Of a stretch of DNA of 64,000 nucleotides, positions 32,691 through 41,780 are shown piece after piece. The notes beneath the pieces were generated by a model. It ran no database searches, had not been told where the DNA came from, and worked only from the letters and a program-made list of their open reading frames with translations. Source of the stretch: Actinophytocola algeriensis. Lineage in GTDB: Bacteria; Actinomycetota; Actinomycetes; Mycobacteriales; Pseudonocardiaceae. The position numbers and the translations under genes are program-made. Numbering within the stretch: position 1 is the first letter of the stretch; each line of letters starts with the position of its first letter. The stretch lies in NCBI RefSeq assembly GCF_014203735.1, contig NZ_JACHJQ010000009.1, positions 62,001-126,000 of the forward strand, given 5' to 3'.

Positions 32691-33095
32691 TCAGGATCGC
32701 GGTGGTGGCAGGTCCTCGCATCCGGGAACGTCCCGGATGAGACCCCGGAAGTTCTCGCACGCCATCAGGTCGTCATGCTGACACGTCAGCCCGCCCTCGA
32801 TCATGGCGAGCGCCGCCTGTGCGCGGGCGATCCGCTCCCGCAGTACGGCGCAGTGGTGGGCCGTGACCTCGTGCCTGACCGCCGCGGTGCCCGCGGACAG
32901 CATCGAGCGGATGTCCGCCAGCCCGAAGCCCGCTTCCTTCGCCAGCAGGATCGACGCGACCCGGTACAGGTCCGCGTCCGTGTACCGGCGGCGGTCGCCG
33001 TTCCGCGCGGGTGAGAGGAGGCCCTCCGACTCCCAGTGCCGCAGCACGTGCGTCGGCAGCCCGAAGCGGGACGCGACCTCACCGATTGACTTCAT
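32691..33095 (-). CDS. MerR-family transcription regulator
   Basis: 134 residues from ATG 33095 (MKSIGEVASRFGLPTHVLRHWE). MerR HTH and wing (RYTDADLYRVASILLAKEAGFGLADIRSML) are followed by a coiled dimerisation helix and a C-terminal TCQHDD ... ACENFRGLIRDVPGC with three Cys, a possible metal- or thiol-sensing tail. Divergent from a methyltransferase gene only 28 bp away, which it presumably controls. Confidence 0.85.
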   Translation of the reverse strand: MKSIGEVASRFGLPTHVLRHWESEGLLSPARNGDRRRYTDADLYRVASILLAKEAGFGLADIRSMLSAGTAAVRHEVTAHHCAVLRERIARAQAALAMIEGGLTCQHDDLMACENFRGLIRDVPGCEDLPPPRS

Positions 33096-33123
33096 GTCGA
33101 CATTAAGTCGCAGCATGGGGGGC

Positions 33124-33810
33124 ATGTCCACACTCCTGAACCTCCTCGACGCGTTCGACGAGCTGCCGCAAGCCACTGACCTGCGCACACGTTCCTACCG
33201 CGACCTCGGTGACACCGTCGTCGACGTCGGCTGCGGCGGCGGTCGCGCGGTCGGGGAGCTGGCCGCGCTCGGGAAGAAGGCGATCGGCGTCGACCTCGAC
33301 CCGGAGATGATCGAGGTCGCGGCGACACGGTGGCCCGCGGGTGAGTTCCACGTCGGCGACGCCACCGCGCTGCCCCTCGACGACGCGTCCGTCACCGGCT
33401 ACCGCGCCGACAAGGTCCTCCACGTCCTCGCCGACCCCACTCCGGCGCTCACCGAGGCCTGGCGTGTGCTGCGGCCGGGCGGCCGGGCCGTGCTCACCGG
33501 CCAGGACTGGGACGCGATCGTCATCGACTCGGCCGACCCCGCCCAGACCCGTGCGCTCGTCCACGCCCGAGCCGATGGCCTCCCGAATCCGCGCGTCGCC
33601 CGGCAGTACCGGAACCTCCTGCTGGACCACGGGTTCACCGGCGTCACCGTGGCGGCGCACCTGGTGGTGTTCACCGGCGAACCGGCGCTTCCGGTGCTGG
33701 CGAGCATGGCCGAGGGGCCGTGGCTCGACGAGCAGGCCGCCCGTGCCGCCCGCGACCGGGTGTTCGTCGCCGTCCCCGTGTTCCTAGCCGCTGGGACTCG
33801 TGGTGGTTGA
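33124..33810 (+). CDS. Class I SAM-dependent methyltransferase (UbiE/menaquinone-type fold)
   Basis: 228 residues from ATG 33124. Motif I is VVDVGCGGGRAVGEL, followed by IGVDLDPEMI, LPLDDASVTGYRA and VLRPGGRAVL. The end is variable. It belongs to the methyltransferase type 11 group acting on small molecules. The divergent MerR regulator suggests a detoxification or resistance role. Confidence 0.85.
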   Translation: MSTLLNLLDAFDELPQATDLRTRSYRDLGDTVVDVGCGGGRAVGELAALGKKAIGVDLDPEMIEVAATRWPAGEFHVGDATALPLDDASVTGYRADKVLHVLADPTPALTEAWRVLRPGGRAVLTGQDWDAIVIDSADPAQTRALVHARADGLPNPRVARQYRNLLLDHGFTGVTVAAHLVVFTGEPALPVLASMAEGPWLDEQAARAARDRVFVAVPVFLAAGTRGG

Positions 33811-33885
33811 GTGCCGGTCGAGGCACGTTGCCGGGGAGATTTTCCTTGCCCACCATGGGATCAGGCGGTAACCCCGCGTACAGCC

Positions 33886-33927
33886 GCTGGCCGGCAGCGG
33901 CGCACACCTGCCACGCTGCCGGCCAGC
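33886..33927. terminator. Large hairpin between the methyltransferase and pabAB
   Basis: A 14-bp perfect stem (33886-33899 with 33914-33927, arm GCTGGCCGGCAGCG) has a 14-nt loop. It is 76 bp after the methyltransferase stop and 62 bp before pabAB. No T-run. Terminator or leader structure of pabAB. Confidence 0.5.
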
Positions 33928-33988
33928 CACCAGTGACGGACGACGCCTTGCGCCCGGCCCCGCCCATCGGCGAAGCTCCGGGGTGGCC

Positions 33989-36085
33989 ATGCGCACGCTG
34001 ATCATCGACAACTACGACTCGTTCACGTACAACCTGTGTCACCAGGTTGCGGCGGTGACGGGCGTGGCTCCGACCGTGGTGCGCAACGACGAGCACGTCG
34101 ACCTCGCCACCTTCACCCACGTGATCGTCTCGCCCGGCCCCGGCCGCCCGGAAAGGCCCGCCGACTTCGGCATCTGCGGCGAGGTCATCCGCACCACGCA
34201 CCTCCCGCTGCTCGGCGTGTGCCTCGGCCACCAGGGCATCTGCCACGTCCACGGCGGTCAGATCGGGCCCGCCCCGCGCGTCCGGCACGGCGAGACGTCG
34301 GCCATCCACCACGACGGCACGGGCCTGTTCGCCGGTGTGCCGACGCCGTTCACCGCGGTCCGCTACCACTCGCTGGTCGCCACGCGCCTGCCCGACGTGC
34401 TCGAACCGGTCGCCACCAGCGACGACGGTGTGCTCATGGCGGTGCGGCACCGCGAGCGGCCGCAGTGGGGCGTGCAGTTCCACCCCGAGTCGATCCGCAC
34501 CGAGCACGGACACCGGCTGATCGCGAACTTCCTGCGGCAACCGGGGAGACGGCCCGCTGTCACGGTCCGCACGCGACGTCCGGCGCCGCCGGTGCGGCAC
34601 CGGCGGGTCGCCACCGCGGCGAGCGCGGAGACGGTGTTCGACACCCTGTACGCCCGCGCCGACTACGCGTTCTGGCTGGACAGTGCGGACGGCGGTGCCG
34701 AGGGCGGCCGGTTCTCGATGCTCGGTGACGCGAGCGGCCCCATGGCGAAGGTGGCGACGGCGGACGTCACCACCGGCACGGTCACGGTCCGGCGCGCGGA
34801 CCACCAGGACGAGGTCGTCGAGAGCGGCTTCCTGGACTGGCTGGCGGCCGACCTGGCGCGGCAGCCGGTCAGCCCGCCCTCGGTGCCGTTCGACTTCGCG
34901 CTGGGCTGGGTGGGCTACCTGGGCTACGAGCTGAAAGCCGAGTGTGGCGCGGCGGCGGCACACCGCTCCCCGCACCCGGACGCGGCCATGATCTTCGCCG
35001 ACCGCGCGATCGTGTTCGACCACCGGCACGGCGACGTCCACCTGCTGACCCTGAACGACGACGAGTGGCTGGAAGAAACCGACAAGCTGCTGGCCGCGCT
35101 GACCACGGAGCCCGGTACGCAAACCCCCACCCTGTCCCGGGGGCGTCCCGCCTTGCCAGTCTACCAGGAGGGGGGCGTGGACGCCAGGGGCGGTGGGGCA
35201 ACTGTGGACAACTCACCCGGCTGTGGACAACTCGAGCTGGGTCCCCTGCGGGCACGCCACCACCGCGCCCACTACCTCGACCTCATCGCCGCCTGTCAGC
35301 GGGAGATCGTCGCGGGGGAGACCTACGAGGTCTGCCTCACCAACCAGCTCACCGCCGACGGCAAGCTCGACCCCTGGCCCGCCTACCGCCGCCTGCGCCG
35401 TGCCAACCCCGAGCCGTTCGCCGCGTTGCTGCGGTTCGGGGAACTCTCGATCCTCTCCGTGTCGCCGGAGCGCTTCCTGAAGATCACCCCCGACGGCGTC
35501 GCCGTGTCCGAGCCGATCAAGGGCACCCGGCCGCGCGGCACCACCCCGGAGCAGGACACGGCCCTGCGGCTGGACCTGGGCGCCGCCGCCAAGGACCGCG
35601 CCGAGAACCTGATGATCGTCGACCTCGTGCGCAACGACCTCGGCAGCGTCGCCGCCCTCGACGGCGTCAGCGTCGAGCGGCTCTTCACCGTCGAGACCCA
35701 CCCGACCGTGCACCAGCTGGTCAGCACGGTCCGCGCCACGCTCGCCCCCGGCCGAGGTGCCGTCGACGCGGTCCGTGCCGCGTTCCCCGGCGGCTCCATG
35801 ACGGGCGCGCCGAAGCTGCGCACCATGGAGCTGATCGACCGGCTCGAGGCCGGCCCGCGGGGTGTGTACTCCGGCGCCCTCGGCTACTTCTCGCTGTCCG
35901 GCGCCGCCGACCTCGGCATGGTCATCCGGACGGTCGTGGCCGCCGCCGACCACGTGTCCTACGGTGTCGGCGGCGCGATCATCGCGTTGTCCACACCGGA
36001 CGACGAGGTCACCGAGACCGTCGTGAAGGCCGCGCCGCTGCTGCGCCTGCTCGACCAGGACTTCCCAGGGGAAGGGGAACGATGA
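33989..36085 (+). CDS. pabAB: Aminodeoxychorismate synthase, fused PabA-PabB
   Basis: 698 residues from ATG 33989 (GTG 33983 also possible). The N-terminal glutamine amidotransferase (1-190) has Cys78 in GVCLGHQGI and His165/Glu167 in FHPESI. The C-terminal chorismate-binding domain (about 200-698) has PIKGTRPRG with Lys511, the residue that separates PabB from anthranilate synthase, and GAPKLRTMELIDRLE. Product is 4-amino-4-deoxychorismate for folate, or for antibiotic p-aminobenzoate. Residues about 370-415 form a non-conserved linker partly encoded by the dispersed repeat at 35203 (peptide VDNSPGCGQL). The stop overlaps the next start. Confidence 0.9.
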   Translation: MRTLIIDNYDSFTYNLCHQVAAVTGVAPTVVRNDEHVDLATFTHVIVSPGPGRPERPADFGICGEVIRTTHLPLLGVCLGHQGICHVHGGQIGPAPRVRHGETSAIHHDGTGLFAGVPTPFTAVRYHSLVATRLPDVLEPVATSDDGVLMAVRHRERPQWGVQFHPESIRTEHGHRLIANFLRQPGRRPAVTVRTRRPAPPVRHRRVATAASAETVFDTLYARADYAFWLDSADGGAEGGRFSMLGDASGPMAKVATADVTTGTVTVRRADHQDEVVESGFLDWLAADLARQPVSPPSVPFDFALGWVGYLGYELKAECGAAAAHRSPHPDAAMIFADRAIVFDHRHGDVHLLTLNDDEWLEETDKLLAALTTEPGTQTPTLSRGRPALPVYQEGGVDARGGGATVDNSPGCGQLELGPLRARHHRAHYLDLIAACQREIVAGETYEVCLTNQLTADGKLDPWPAYRRLRRANPEPFAALLRFGELSILSVSPERFLKITPDGVAVSEPIKGTRPRGTTPEQDTALRLDLGAAAKDRAENLMIVDLVRNDLGSVAALDGVSVERLFTVETHPTVHQLVSTVRATLAPGRGAVDAVRAAFPGGSMTGAPKLRTMELIDRLEAGPRGVYSGALGYFSLSGAADLGMVIRTVVAAADHVSYGVGGAIIALSTPDDEVTETVVKAAPLLRLLDQDFPGEGER
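35203..35230 (+). repeat. Paired TGTGGACAA nonamers inside pabAB
   Basis: TGTGGACAA at 35203-35211 and 35222-35230, spacer ctcacccggc, in the linker between early and late parts of the PabB domain. The frame is kept open. The pair is nearly identical to that at 48781 (spacer cccacccggc). Confidence 0.9.
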
Positions 36086-37119
36086 CGATCCTCGACGGGC
36101 TCGACCACCCGGTCGTGCAAGCCCCGATGGCGGGTGGCGGTTCCACACCCGAACTGGTGGCAGCCGTGTCGAACGCCGGTGGCCTGGGCTTTCTCGCCGC
36201 CGGCTACCTGACCGCCGACGCCGTCCGTGACCAGATCACCCGGACGCGTGAACTGACAGACCAGCCGTTCGGGCTCAACGTGTTCGTGCCCGAACGTTCC
36301 GCTGTGGACGAGGCGGCGGTGACCGCCTACGCGGCCGAGCTGGCGGCCGAGGCCGACCGGTACGGCGTCGCGCTGGGCGACCCGTCCGGCGGCGACGATG
36401 ACTGGGACGCCAAGCTCGCGCTGCTGTCCGAAGCCCACGTGCCGGTCGTCAGCTTCACGTTCGGCTGCCCGGCCGCCGAGGTCGTCGCCGAGGTGAAGAG
36501 GCACGGCTCCGAGGTGTTCGTGACCGTCACGTCCGTCGACGAGGCCCGCGAGGCCGTCGCCGCGGGGGCCGACGGGCTGGTCGTGCAGGGCCAGGAGGCC
36601 GGTGCCCACCGCGGCACCTTCGTGAACGAGGGCATCGACCACACCGGCCTGATCCCGGTGCTGCGCAAGGTGTCCTCGGTGACCGACGTGCCGCTGGTGG
36701 CGACCGGCGGGCTCGCGACCGGCGCCGACGTCGCGGCCGTGCTGGTCGCCGGTGCGAGCGCCGCGCAGCTGGGCACGATGTTCCTGCCCTGCCCGGAGAG
36801 CGGGGCGAACCCGCTCCACCTCGCGGCGCTCGCGGCCGGTGACACGGCCACCGAGGTCACCCGCGCGTTCACCGGCCGGCCCGCGCGGGGGCTGGTGAAC
36901 CGCTTCCTGTCCGAGCACTCGGCAGCGGCGCCACCGGCGTACCCGCACGTCCACCAGCTGACCAGAGACCTGCGGAAAGCGGGCGACCCGCAGTCCATGT
37001 CCCTGTGGGCAGGGCAGTCGTACGAGTTCGCCCGGCCACTGCCCGCCGCGGACCTGGTGCGGGAGCTGGGTGCCGGCGCACGGAAGGCACTGGCCGACGC
37101 GGCGCGGCGGTGGGCTTAG
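36082..37119 (+). CDS. Nitronate monooxygenase (FMN-dependent NPD family)
   Basis: 345 residues; ATG 36082 overlaps the pabAB stop (ATGA). TIM-barrel FMN enzyme with VVQAPMAGGGSTPELVAAVSNAGGLGFLAAGY at the start (split by common variation), GLVVQGQEAGAHRG with the catalytic-type His, and VATGGLATGADVAAVLVAGASAAQLGT for FMN phosphate. It oxidises toxic propionate 3-nitronate-like compounds. The 3' end is overlapped on the other strand by the MprF-like frame. Confidence 0.9.
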   Translation: MTILDGLDHPVVQAPMAGGGSTPELVAAVSNAGGLGFLAAGYLTADAVRDQITRTRELTDQPFGLNVFVPERSAVDEAAVTAYAAELAAEADRYGVALGDPSGGDDDWDAKLALLSEAHVPVVSFTFGCPAAEVVAEVKRHGSEVFVTVTSVDEAREAVAAGADGLVVQGQEAGAHRGTFVNEGIDHTGLIPVLRKVSSVTDVPLVATGGLATGADVAAVLVAGASAAQLGTMFLPCPESGANPLHLAALAAGDTATEVTRAFTGRPARGLVNRFLSEHSAAAPPAYPHVHQLTRDLRKAGDPQSMSLWAGQSYEFARPLPAADLVRELGAGARKALADAARRWA

Positions 37120-38674
37120 CCAGGTAGGCGCGCAGCACGGCGGCGCCGATCCTCGGCAAGTCACCGGTACCGCGATACGCCAGGTACAGCGGCTCGCGGC
37201 GCGGCTGGAACTTCGCCTTGAACGCGTGCAGCGAGCCGAAGCCGTACAGGGGCTCCATGAGCTTGCCCGTGGCGTCGAGCGCGCGCTTCACGACGGTGGC
37301 CTTGTGGTCACCGGTGCGGACCAGCGGCGCACCCGACAGCGACACCAGCCGCGCGCCCTCCGACTGGAACGTCATGCAGGCCTCGGCGATCAGGAACTCG
37401 ATCACCGGCCGGAAGCCGTCGGCCTTGCGGCGCATCATGTCGAGGGTCCAGCCGCGCGGCTCGCCAGTGCCGCCGTCATCGGCATCGTCCATGATCGGCA
37501 GCCAGGACGTGACGCCGTGGACCGTGCCGTCGGCGTCGACCGCGATGCCGACGCGGACGCGCGGGTCCATGGCCTCGGTGACCCCGCCGAGCGTGAACCC
37601 CAGCTCGGGGGTGCGCTTGCCGCGCAGCCAGCCCGCCGACACCTCACGCACCTGCCGGATGATCGCCGGGCTCTCGTCGGCGAGGGTGACCATGCGGAAC
37701 GTGATGCCGTCCTTGCCCGCCCGGTTGCGGGCAGTGCGGATGTCCTGCCACTTCTTGCCGCGGAACTCGAGGCCCGGCAGGTCGACGATGGTGTCCTCGG
37801 CGACCTGGACGCGCTTGGCGCCGACCGCGTCTGCCGTCGCCGCGGTCACGGAGAACCACGCCGGGACCAGGCCTTCGCGCTCGCAGTGGGCGGCGAACGC
37901 CGTCGGAGCGGTGCGCTGCCAGTCGGTCGAGCCGACCGGGTCGCCGACCGCGATCGCGACCCCGGCGTGGCGGCGGTAGGCGACGTAGCCGTCCTCGCCG
38001 TACAGGTACTCCGTGCCCGGCCAGGTCGTCATCCACGACAGGGTGCCGCCGCCGTGGGTCTCGAGCAGGTCCACGGCCCGGTCGGACGCGGTCACCTTCT
38101 CGGTGCGGCGGACGAACAGCGGGCCGAGCGGCAGCGCGACCGCGACGGCGACGAGGTGCACGACGTCCGCGAGGTGGCCGATCAGCAACAGTGAACCGAC
38201 GACGTAGGCGATGAGACCAAATCGTGTCCAAAGTCGCCACTTCGGGGTGAGGGTCGCGGTGGCGACCGCGGCGGCGGCCATCGCCCCGCCCGACGGGCCG
38301 ACGTCCAATGCGGACACGAGCGCGCTGCCGGTGATGTCAATCAGCGCGATCGCACCGACAATCCCGGCGACGTGCCCGATCGCCCAGGTCAGAGCCGCGC
38401 GCGCGGTGCCGAGCCGGTGTTCCAGGAAGCCGGTGAACGCGGCGAAGCTCGCCAGTACCGCGACGTAGCAGAGCGGCGTGATCGAGAACGGCGCTCCGGT
38501 GAGGACGGACCACCAACGACCGTCCTGGAAGGCGGGCACACCGTAGGCAATCTGATCACCCAGCGGGTGGTCAGCCACAGCGGTGACAAATGTGCCGAAG
38601 AGAACGCCAAGGGTAACGATGACGACGAGTCCGACCGCTGTGAACGGGTGTCGGCGCAACAGCTGGGCTAGCAC
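36869..38674 (-). CDS. MprF-like membrane protein: rhomboid-like TM domain plus DUF2156 aminoacyl-lipid synthase domain
   Basis: 601 residues from GTG 38674, with an excellent AAGGAGG five bases upstream. Residues 8-215 hold six or seven TM helices with a rhomboid-like layout (DQIAYGVPAFQDGRWWSVLTGAPF; GPSGGAMAA). Residues about 230-520 form the GNAT-like domain of MprF/LysX enzymes, which move amino acids from tRNA to phosphatidylglycerol (YRRHAGVAIAVGDPVGS; FRGKKWQDIRTARNRA; EGARLVSLSGAPLV). No stop occurs at the expected end near 37110; the frame runs another 80 Pro/Arg/Ser-rich residues antisense to the nitronate monooxygenase gene. This tail may be real or the result of a lost stop codon. 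Confidence 0.8.
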   Translation of the reverse strand: MLAQLLRRHPFTAVGLVVIVTLGVLFGTFVTAVADHPLGDQIAYGVPAFQDGRWWSVLTGAPFSITPLCYVAVLASFAAFTGFLEHRLGTARAALTWAIGHVAGIVGAIALIDITGSALVSALDVGPSGGAMAAAAVATATLTPKWRLWTRFGLIAYVVGSLLLIGHLADVVHLVAVAVALPLGPLFVRRTEKVTASDRAVDLLETHGGGTLSWMTTWPGTEYLYGEDGYVAYRRHAGVAIAVGDPVGSTDWQRTAPTAFAAHCEREGLVPAWFSVTAATADAVGAKRVQVAEDTIVDLPGLEFRGKKWQDIRTARNRAGKDGITFRMVTLADESPAIIRQVREVSAGWLRGKRTPELGFTLGGVTEAMDPRVRVGIAVDADGTVHGVTSWLPIMDDADDGGTGEPRGWTLDMMRRKADGFRPVIEFLIAEACMTFQSEGARLVSLSGAPLVRTGDHKATVVKRALDATGKLMEPLYGFGSLHAFKAKFQPRREPLYLAYRGTGDLPRIGAAVLRAYLAKPTAAPRRPVPSVRRHPAPAPGPRRAVAGRTRTTALPTGTWTAGRPLSAGLWSAGGRAGTPVAPLPSARTGSGSPAPARAGR

Positions 38675-38824
38675 GGCTTCCTCCTTGTTCGGCACACGAA
38701 CAAGCCTGGTCCCCACCTGGCCCGGGAACACTGGCGCCAACACCCGAAACCGGGGTAGGGCTATCCCCCCGGCTCGCGGCGGCTCGTCGAACCCGACCCA
38801 CTCAGTACACATGGAAAGACAGAC

Positions 38825-39526
38825 ATGAGCCGTTACCTCCGGGCCACGCTGGCCCTCACCTCGGCGGTCGCCGGGGCTGTCCTGTTCGCCGCCCCAGCCC
38901 TCGGCCAGCCGAGTGGTGACCCGGTCTCCGGCGACGACCGCGCCACCGCGCACCCGGGCAACGTGGTCGCCGCGGACTGCGGCGCCCTGTACCCCGGCAG
39001 CCACGACGTCACCGGTGACCTGACGGCCACGGATGACGGCACCTACATCGACGTCACCGCGGTCGTGGGCGGCGTCGACGTCGTCGGCGTGATCGTCAAG
39101 GGCGGTCCGGCCTACAACCAGTACGACGTGGCGGACCTCGGCGACCTGCCGTGGCTCGACCTGCACTCGCCGATAAACGCCAGCGGCGGCCCCGCGGGCA
39201 TCAGCCACTGGTTCGCCTGCGGCGTCGGTGAGAGCACCACGACCCCGACCACGACGACGACCACCGACAACACCACGACCACCGAGACCACCACGACGAC
39301 GACGGACAGCTCGTCGCCTGCGACCACCACCACGACCGGCAACGGCTCGGAGTCCAGCAGCGCCGCGGTGACCACGACGACCTCCGTCGACGTCGCGCCC
39401 GCCGCGCAGGACGACGACCTCGCCTCGACCGGCTTCAACGGCGGCTGGCTGATGGCGCTCGCCGCGGGCCTGCTGATCGCGGGTGGCGCGGTGCTCCTCC
39501 TCCTGCGGGCACGCGCTCGTAGCTGA
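38825..39526 (+). CDS. Secreted LAXTG-anchored surface protein
   Basis: 233 residues. Sec signal peptide (about 1-28, ending ALGQPS), a folded domain of about 110 residues with two Cys (AADCGALY and WFACGVG) likely joined by a disulfide, a Thr-rich stalk (about 135-190, many TTTT runs), then LASTG at 199-203, a TM helix and the basic end RARARS. LAXTG is the sorting motif of class E sortases in high-GC actinobacteria. A possible RBS GGAAAG lies 7 bp upstream. A strong terminator follows. Confidence 0.85.
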   Translation: MSRYLRATLALTSAVAGAVLFAAPALGQPSGDPVSGDDRATAHPGNVVAADCGALYPGSHDVTGDLTATDDGTYIDVTAVVGGVDVVGVIVKGGPAYNQYDVADLGDLPWLDLHSPINASGGPAGISHWFACGVGESTTTPTTTTTTDNTTTTETTTTTTDSSSPATTTTTGNGSESSSAAVTTTTSVDVAPAAQDDDLASTGFNGGWLMALAAGLLIAGGAVLLLLRARARS

Positions 39527-39532
39527 CCCGAG

Positions 39533-39575
39533 TTGTCCACAACGGGACGCCCCCGCACCGGGGGCGTCCCGTTTT
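39533..39575 (+). terminator. Intrinsic terminator carrying a TTGTCCACA box
   Basis: A 15-bp perfect stem (AACGGGACGCCCCCG with CGGGGGCGTCCCGTT), 3-nt loop and a T-run make this the best intrinsic terminator in the window. TTGTCCACA at 39533-39541 overlaps its left edge, and TTGTCGGTGCC follows the T-run. Both words belong to the dispersed repeat family. Confidence 0.9.
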
Positions 39576-39602
39576 GTCGGTGCCTCGTGTCATCGTGGGG
39601 GC

Positions 39603-40949
39603 ATGACAGAACTTCCGACGTGGCTGCGGCAGGGGGTCGACGCGATCTCCGCCTGGCAGGGCTCGTTCGCGCCGTACGAGGCGCACCCGAGCCAGCACGT
39701 CGACCCAGACGCCTTCTCGGCCGGCTTCGAGGAGCTGGTCGATCGGCTGGGCGCGGCCAACTACCCGTACTTCCACCCGGACTACGCCGGGCAGATGCTC
39801 AAGCCGCCGCACCCGGTCGCGGTGGCCGGCTACCTGACGGCCATGTTGGTCAACCCCAACAACCACGCCGACGACGGCGGTGCGGCCACGTCCAGGATGG
39901 AACGTGAGGTGGTCGCCGAGCTGGCCGGGATGTTCGGGTTACCGCAGCACCTCGGGCACCTCACCGGTGGCGGCACGGTCGCGAACCTGGAGGCCCTGTT
40001 CGTCGCGCGGGAGTCCCACCCCGGGCGCGGGATCGCCTACAGCGCGGACGCGCACTACACGCACTCCCGCATGTGCCACCTGCTCGGGCTCGAGGGGCAT
40101 GAGGTGCCGGTCGACGCGGCGGGGCGGATGTCCATGCCCGCGCTCGCGGAGCTGTTGGAGACCGGTGCGGTGGGCACCGTCGTCCTCACCGCGGGCACCA
40201 CCGGGCTGGGTGCCGTCGACCCGATCGACGAGGCGCTGGCGCTGCGGGAGCGCTACGGGGTCCGGTTACACGTGGACGCCGCGTACGGCGGGTTCTACAC
40301 GCTGCTGCCGGACCTCGCGGACGCGGCGGCGTTCCGCGCGATCGCGCGGTGCGACTCGGTGGTCATCGACCCGCACAAGCACGGCCTGCAGCCCTACGGG
40401 TGCGGCGCGGTGCTGTTCGCCGACCCGTCGGTGGCGCGGTTCTACCACCACGACTCGCCGTACACGTACTTCACCGAGTCCGACCTGCACCTCGGCGAGA
40501 TCAGCCTGGAGTGCTCGCGGCCCGGCGCGGCGGCGGCCGCGTTGTGGCTGACGCTGCGGGTGCTGGGCATGGAGGGGCTGCGCGGCGTCCTCGCGGCGAA
40601 CCGGCGTGCCACCGAGCAGTGGGCGTCCTTACTGGACTCCTCGGACGAGCTGACGCTCTACCAGGAGCCCGCACTGGACATCGTCACCTACTTCCCGGCG
40701 CGGGACGCGCTGTCCGGGGTGGACGCGGCGACCGCGCGGGTGCTGACCGACGGCATGAACGCGACGCGAGACCCGGTGTTCCTGAGTGTGCTGCGGATGT
40801 CGGCCGACGCGTTCGCCGCCCGCGGGCACGCCGTGACGCCCGACGCCGACAGCGCGCGGGTGCTGAGGAGCGTGCTGATGAAGCCCGAGTCCGAGCAGCG
40901 GGTGCCGCGATTACACGGGCTGGTCACGGAGCTGGCGCGGCGCGGTTAG
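39603..40949 (+). CDS. Group II PLP-dependent amino-acid decarboxylase-like protein
   Basis: 448 residues from ATG 39603. Fold-type I enzyme with SAGFEELVDRLG, NNHADDGGAATSRMEREVV, LTGGGTVANLEAL, HVDAAYGGF and the PLP lysine in VIDPHKHGLQPYG. Relatives decarboxylate aromatic amino acids, glutamate or diaminobutyrate, and some are aldehyde synthases. Substrate not predictable. Six bases separate it from the rRNA methyltransferase-like gene. Confidence 0.85.
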   Translation: MTELPTWLRQGVDAISAWQGSFAPYEAHPSQHVDPDAFSAGFEELVDRLGAANYPYFHPDYAGQMLKPPHPVAVAGYLTAMLVNPNNHADDGGAATSRMEREVVAELAGMFGLPQHLGHLTGGGTVANLEALFVARESHPGRGIAYSADAHYTHSRMCHLLGLEGHEVPVDAAGRMSMPALAELLETGAVGTVVLTAGTTGLGAVDPIDEALALRERYGVRLHVDAAYGGFYTLLPDLADAAAFRAIARCDSVVIDPHKHGLQPYGCGAVLFADPSVARFYHHDSPYTYFTESDLHLGEISLECSRPGAAAAALWLTLRVLGMEGLRGVLAANRRATEQWASLLDSSDELTLYQEPALDIVTYFPARDALSGVDAATARVLTDGMNATRDPVFLSVLRMSADAFAARGHAVTPDADSARVLRSVLMKPESEQRVPRLHGLVTELARRG

Positions 40950-40955
40950 GGTCGG

Positions 40956-41780
40956 GTGGTGCTCGCCGACGTGATCCCGTACCTGGCCTGCCCGCACTGT
41001 TCCGCCGGGCTGGACATGGCCGGTGGGTCAGTGCGCTGCGCGTCCGGCCACACGTTCGACGTGGCGCGGCAGGGGTACGTGACCCTGTTGCCCGGCAAGG
41101 CGTCCGTGACGGGCGACAGCGCGGAGATGGTGGCCGCGCGGCAGGAGTTCCTGTCCGCCGGGCACTACGCGCCGATCGTCGAGGCCGTGGTCGCCGCGTG
41201 CGCGGGGGAGGGCTGCGTGCTCGACCTGGGCGCGGGCACCGGCCACTACCTGGCGGCGGTGCTCGACGCGGCGCCGGACCGGGTGGGCATCGCGCTCGAG
41301 ATCGCCAAACCGGCGCTGCGGCGGGCGGCCCGTGCGCACGCTCGCGCCGGCGCGGTCGGCGCGGACACGTGGCGGCGGCTGCCGGTGCGGGACGGTGCGG
41401 TGTCGGTGGCGCTCAACGTGTTCGCGCCACGCAACGCGGCCGAGATCGCGCGGGTGCTGGCGCCGGACGGGCGGCTCGTGGTGGTGGCGCCGACCTCCGC
41501 GCACCTCGGTGAGCTGGTGTCCGCGTTGGACCTGCTGACCGTGGCCGAGGACAAGGCGTCCCGGGTGACGGCGTCGCTGCCGGGGTTCGTGGTGTCCGCG
41601 CAGGACACGTGTGAGTTCGGGATGTCGTTGGGGCACAAGGAGGTGCTGGCACTCGTCGGGATGGGGCCGAGCGCGTGGCACGTGGCCGCGGCGGCGCTGC
41701 GGGAGAAGGTGGCGACGTTGTCGTCGCCGGTGCGGGTGACCGCGTCGGTGACGGTGACGACCTACGTGAAAGGGGAGTGA
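40956..41780 (+). CDS. RlmA-family 23S rRNA (guanine-N1) methyltransferase-like protein
   Basis: 274 residues from GTG 40956 (or 40959). An N-terminal zinc site (CPHC at 12-15, Cys28 and His32 in CASGHTFD, then QGYVTLL) and the SAM motif VLDLGAGTGHYLAAVLDA match RlmA(I)/RlmA(II). The latter (TlrB) gives mycinosyl-macrolide resistance. Whether this is housekeeping or resistance cannot be told. The stop shares a base with the next ATG. Confidence 0.8.
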   Translation: MVLADVIPYLACPHCSAGLDMAGGSVRCASGHTFDVARQGYVTLLPGKASVTGDSAEMVAARQEFLSAGHYAPIVEAVVAACAGEGCVLDLGAGTGHYLAAVLDAAPDRVGIALEIAKPALRRAARAHARAGAVGADTWRRLPVRDGAVSVALNVFAPRNAAEIARVLAPDGRLVVVAPTSAHLGELVSALDLLTVAEDKASRVTASLPGFVVSAQDTCEFGMSLGHKEVLALVGMGPSAWHVAAAALREKVATLSSPVRVTASVTVTTYVKGE

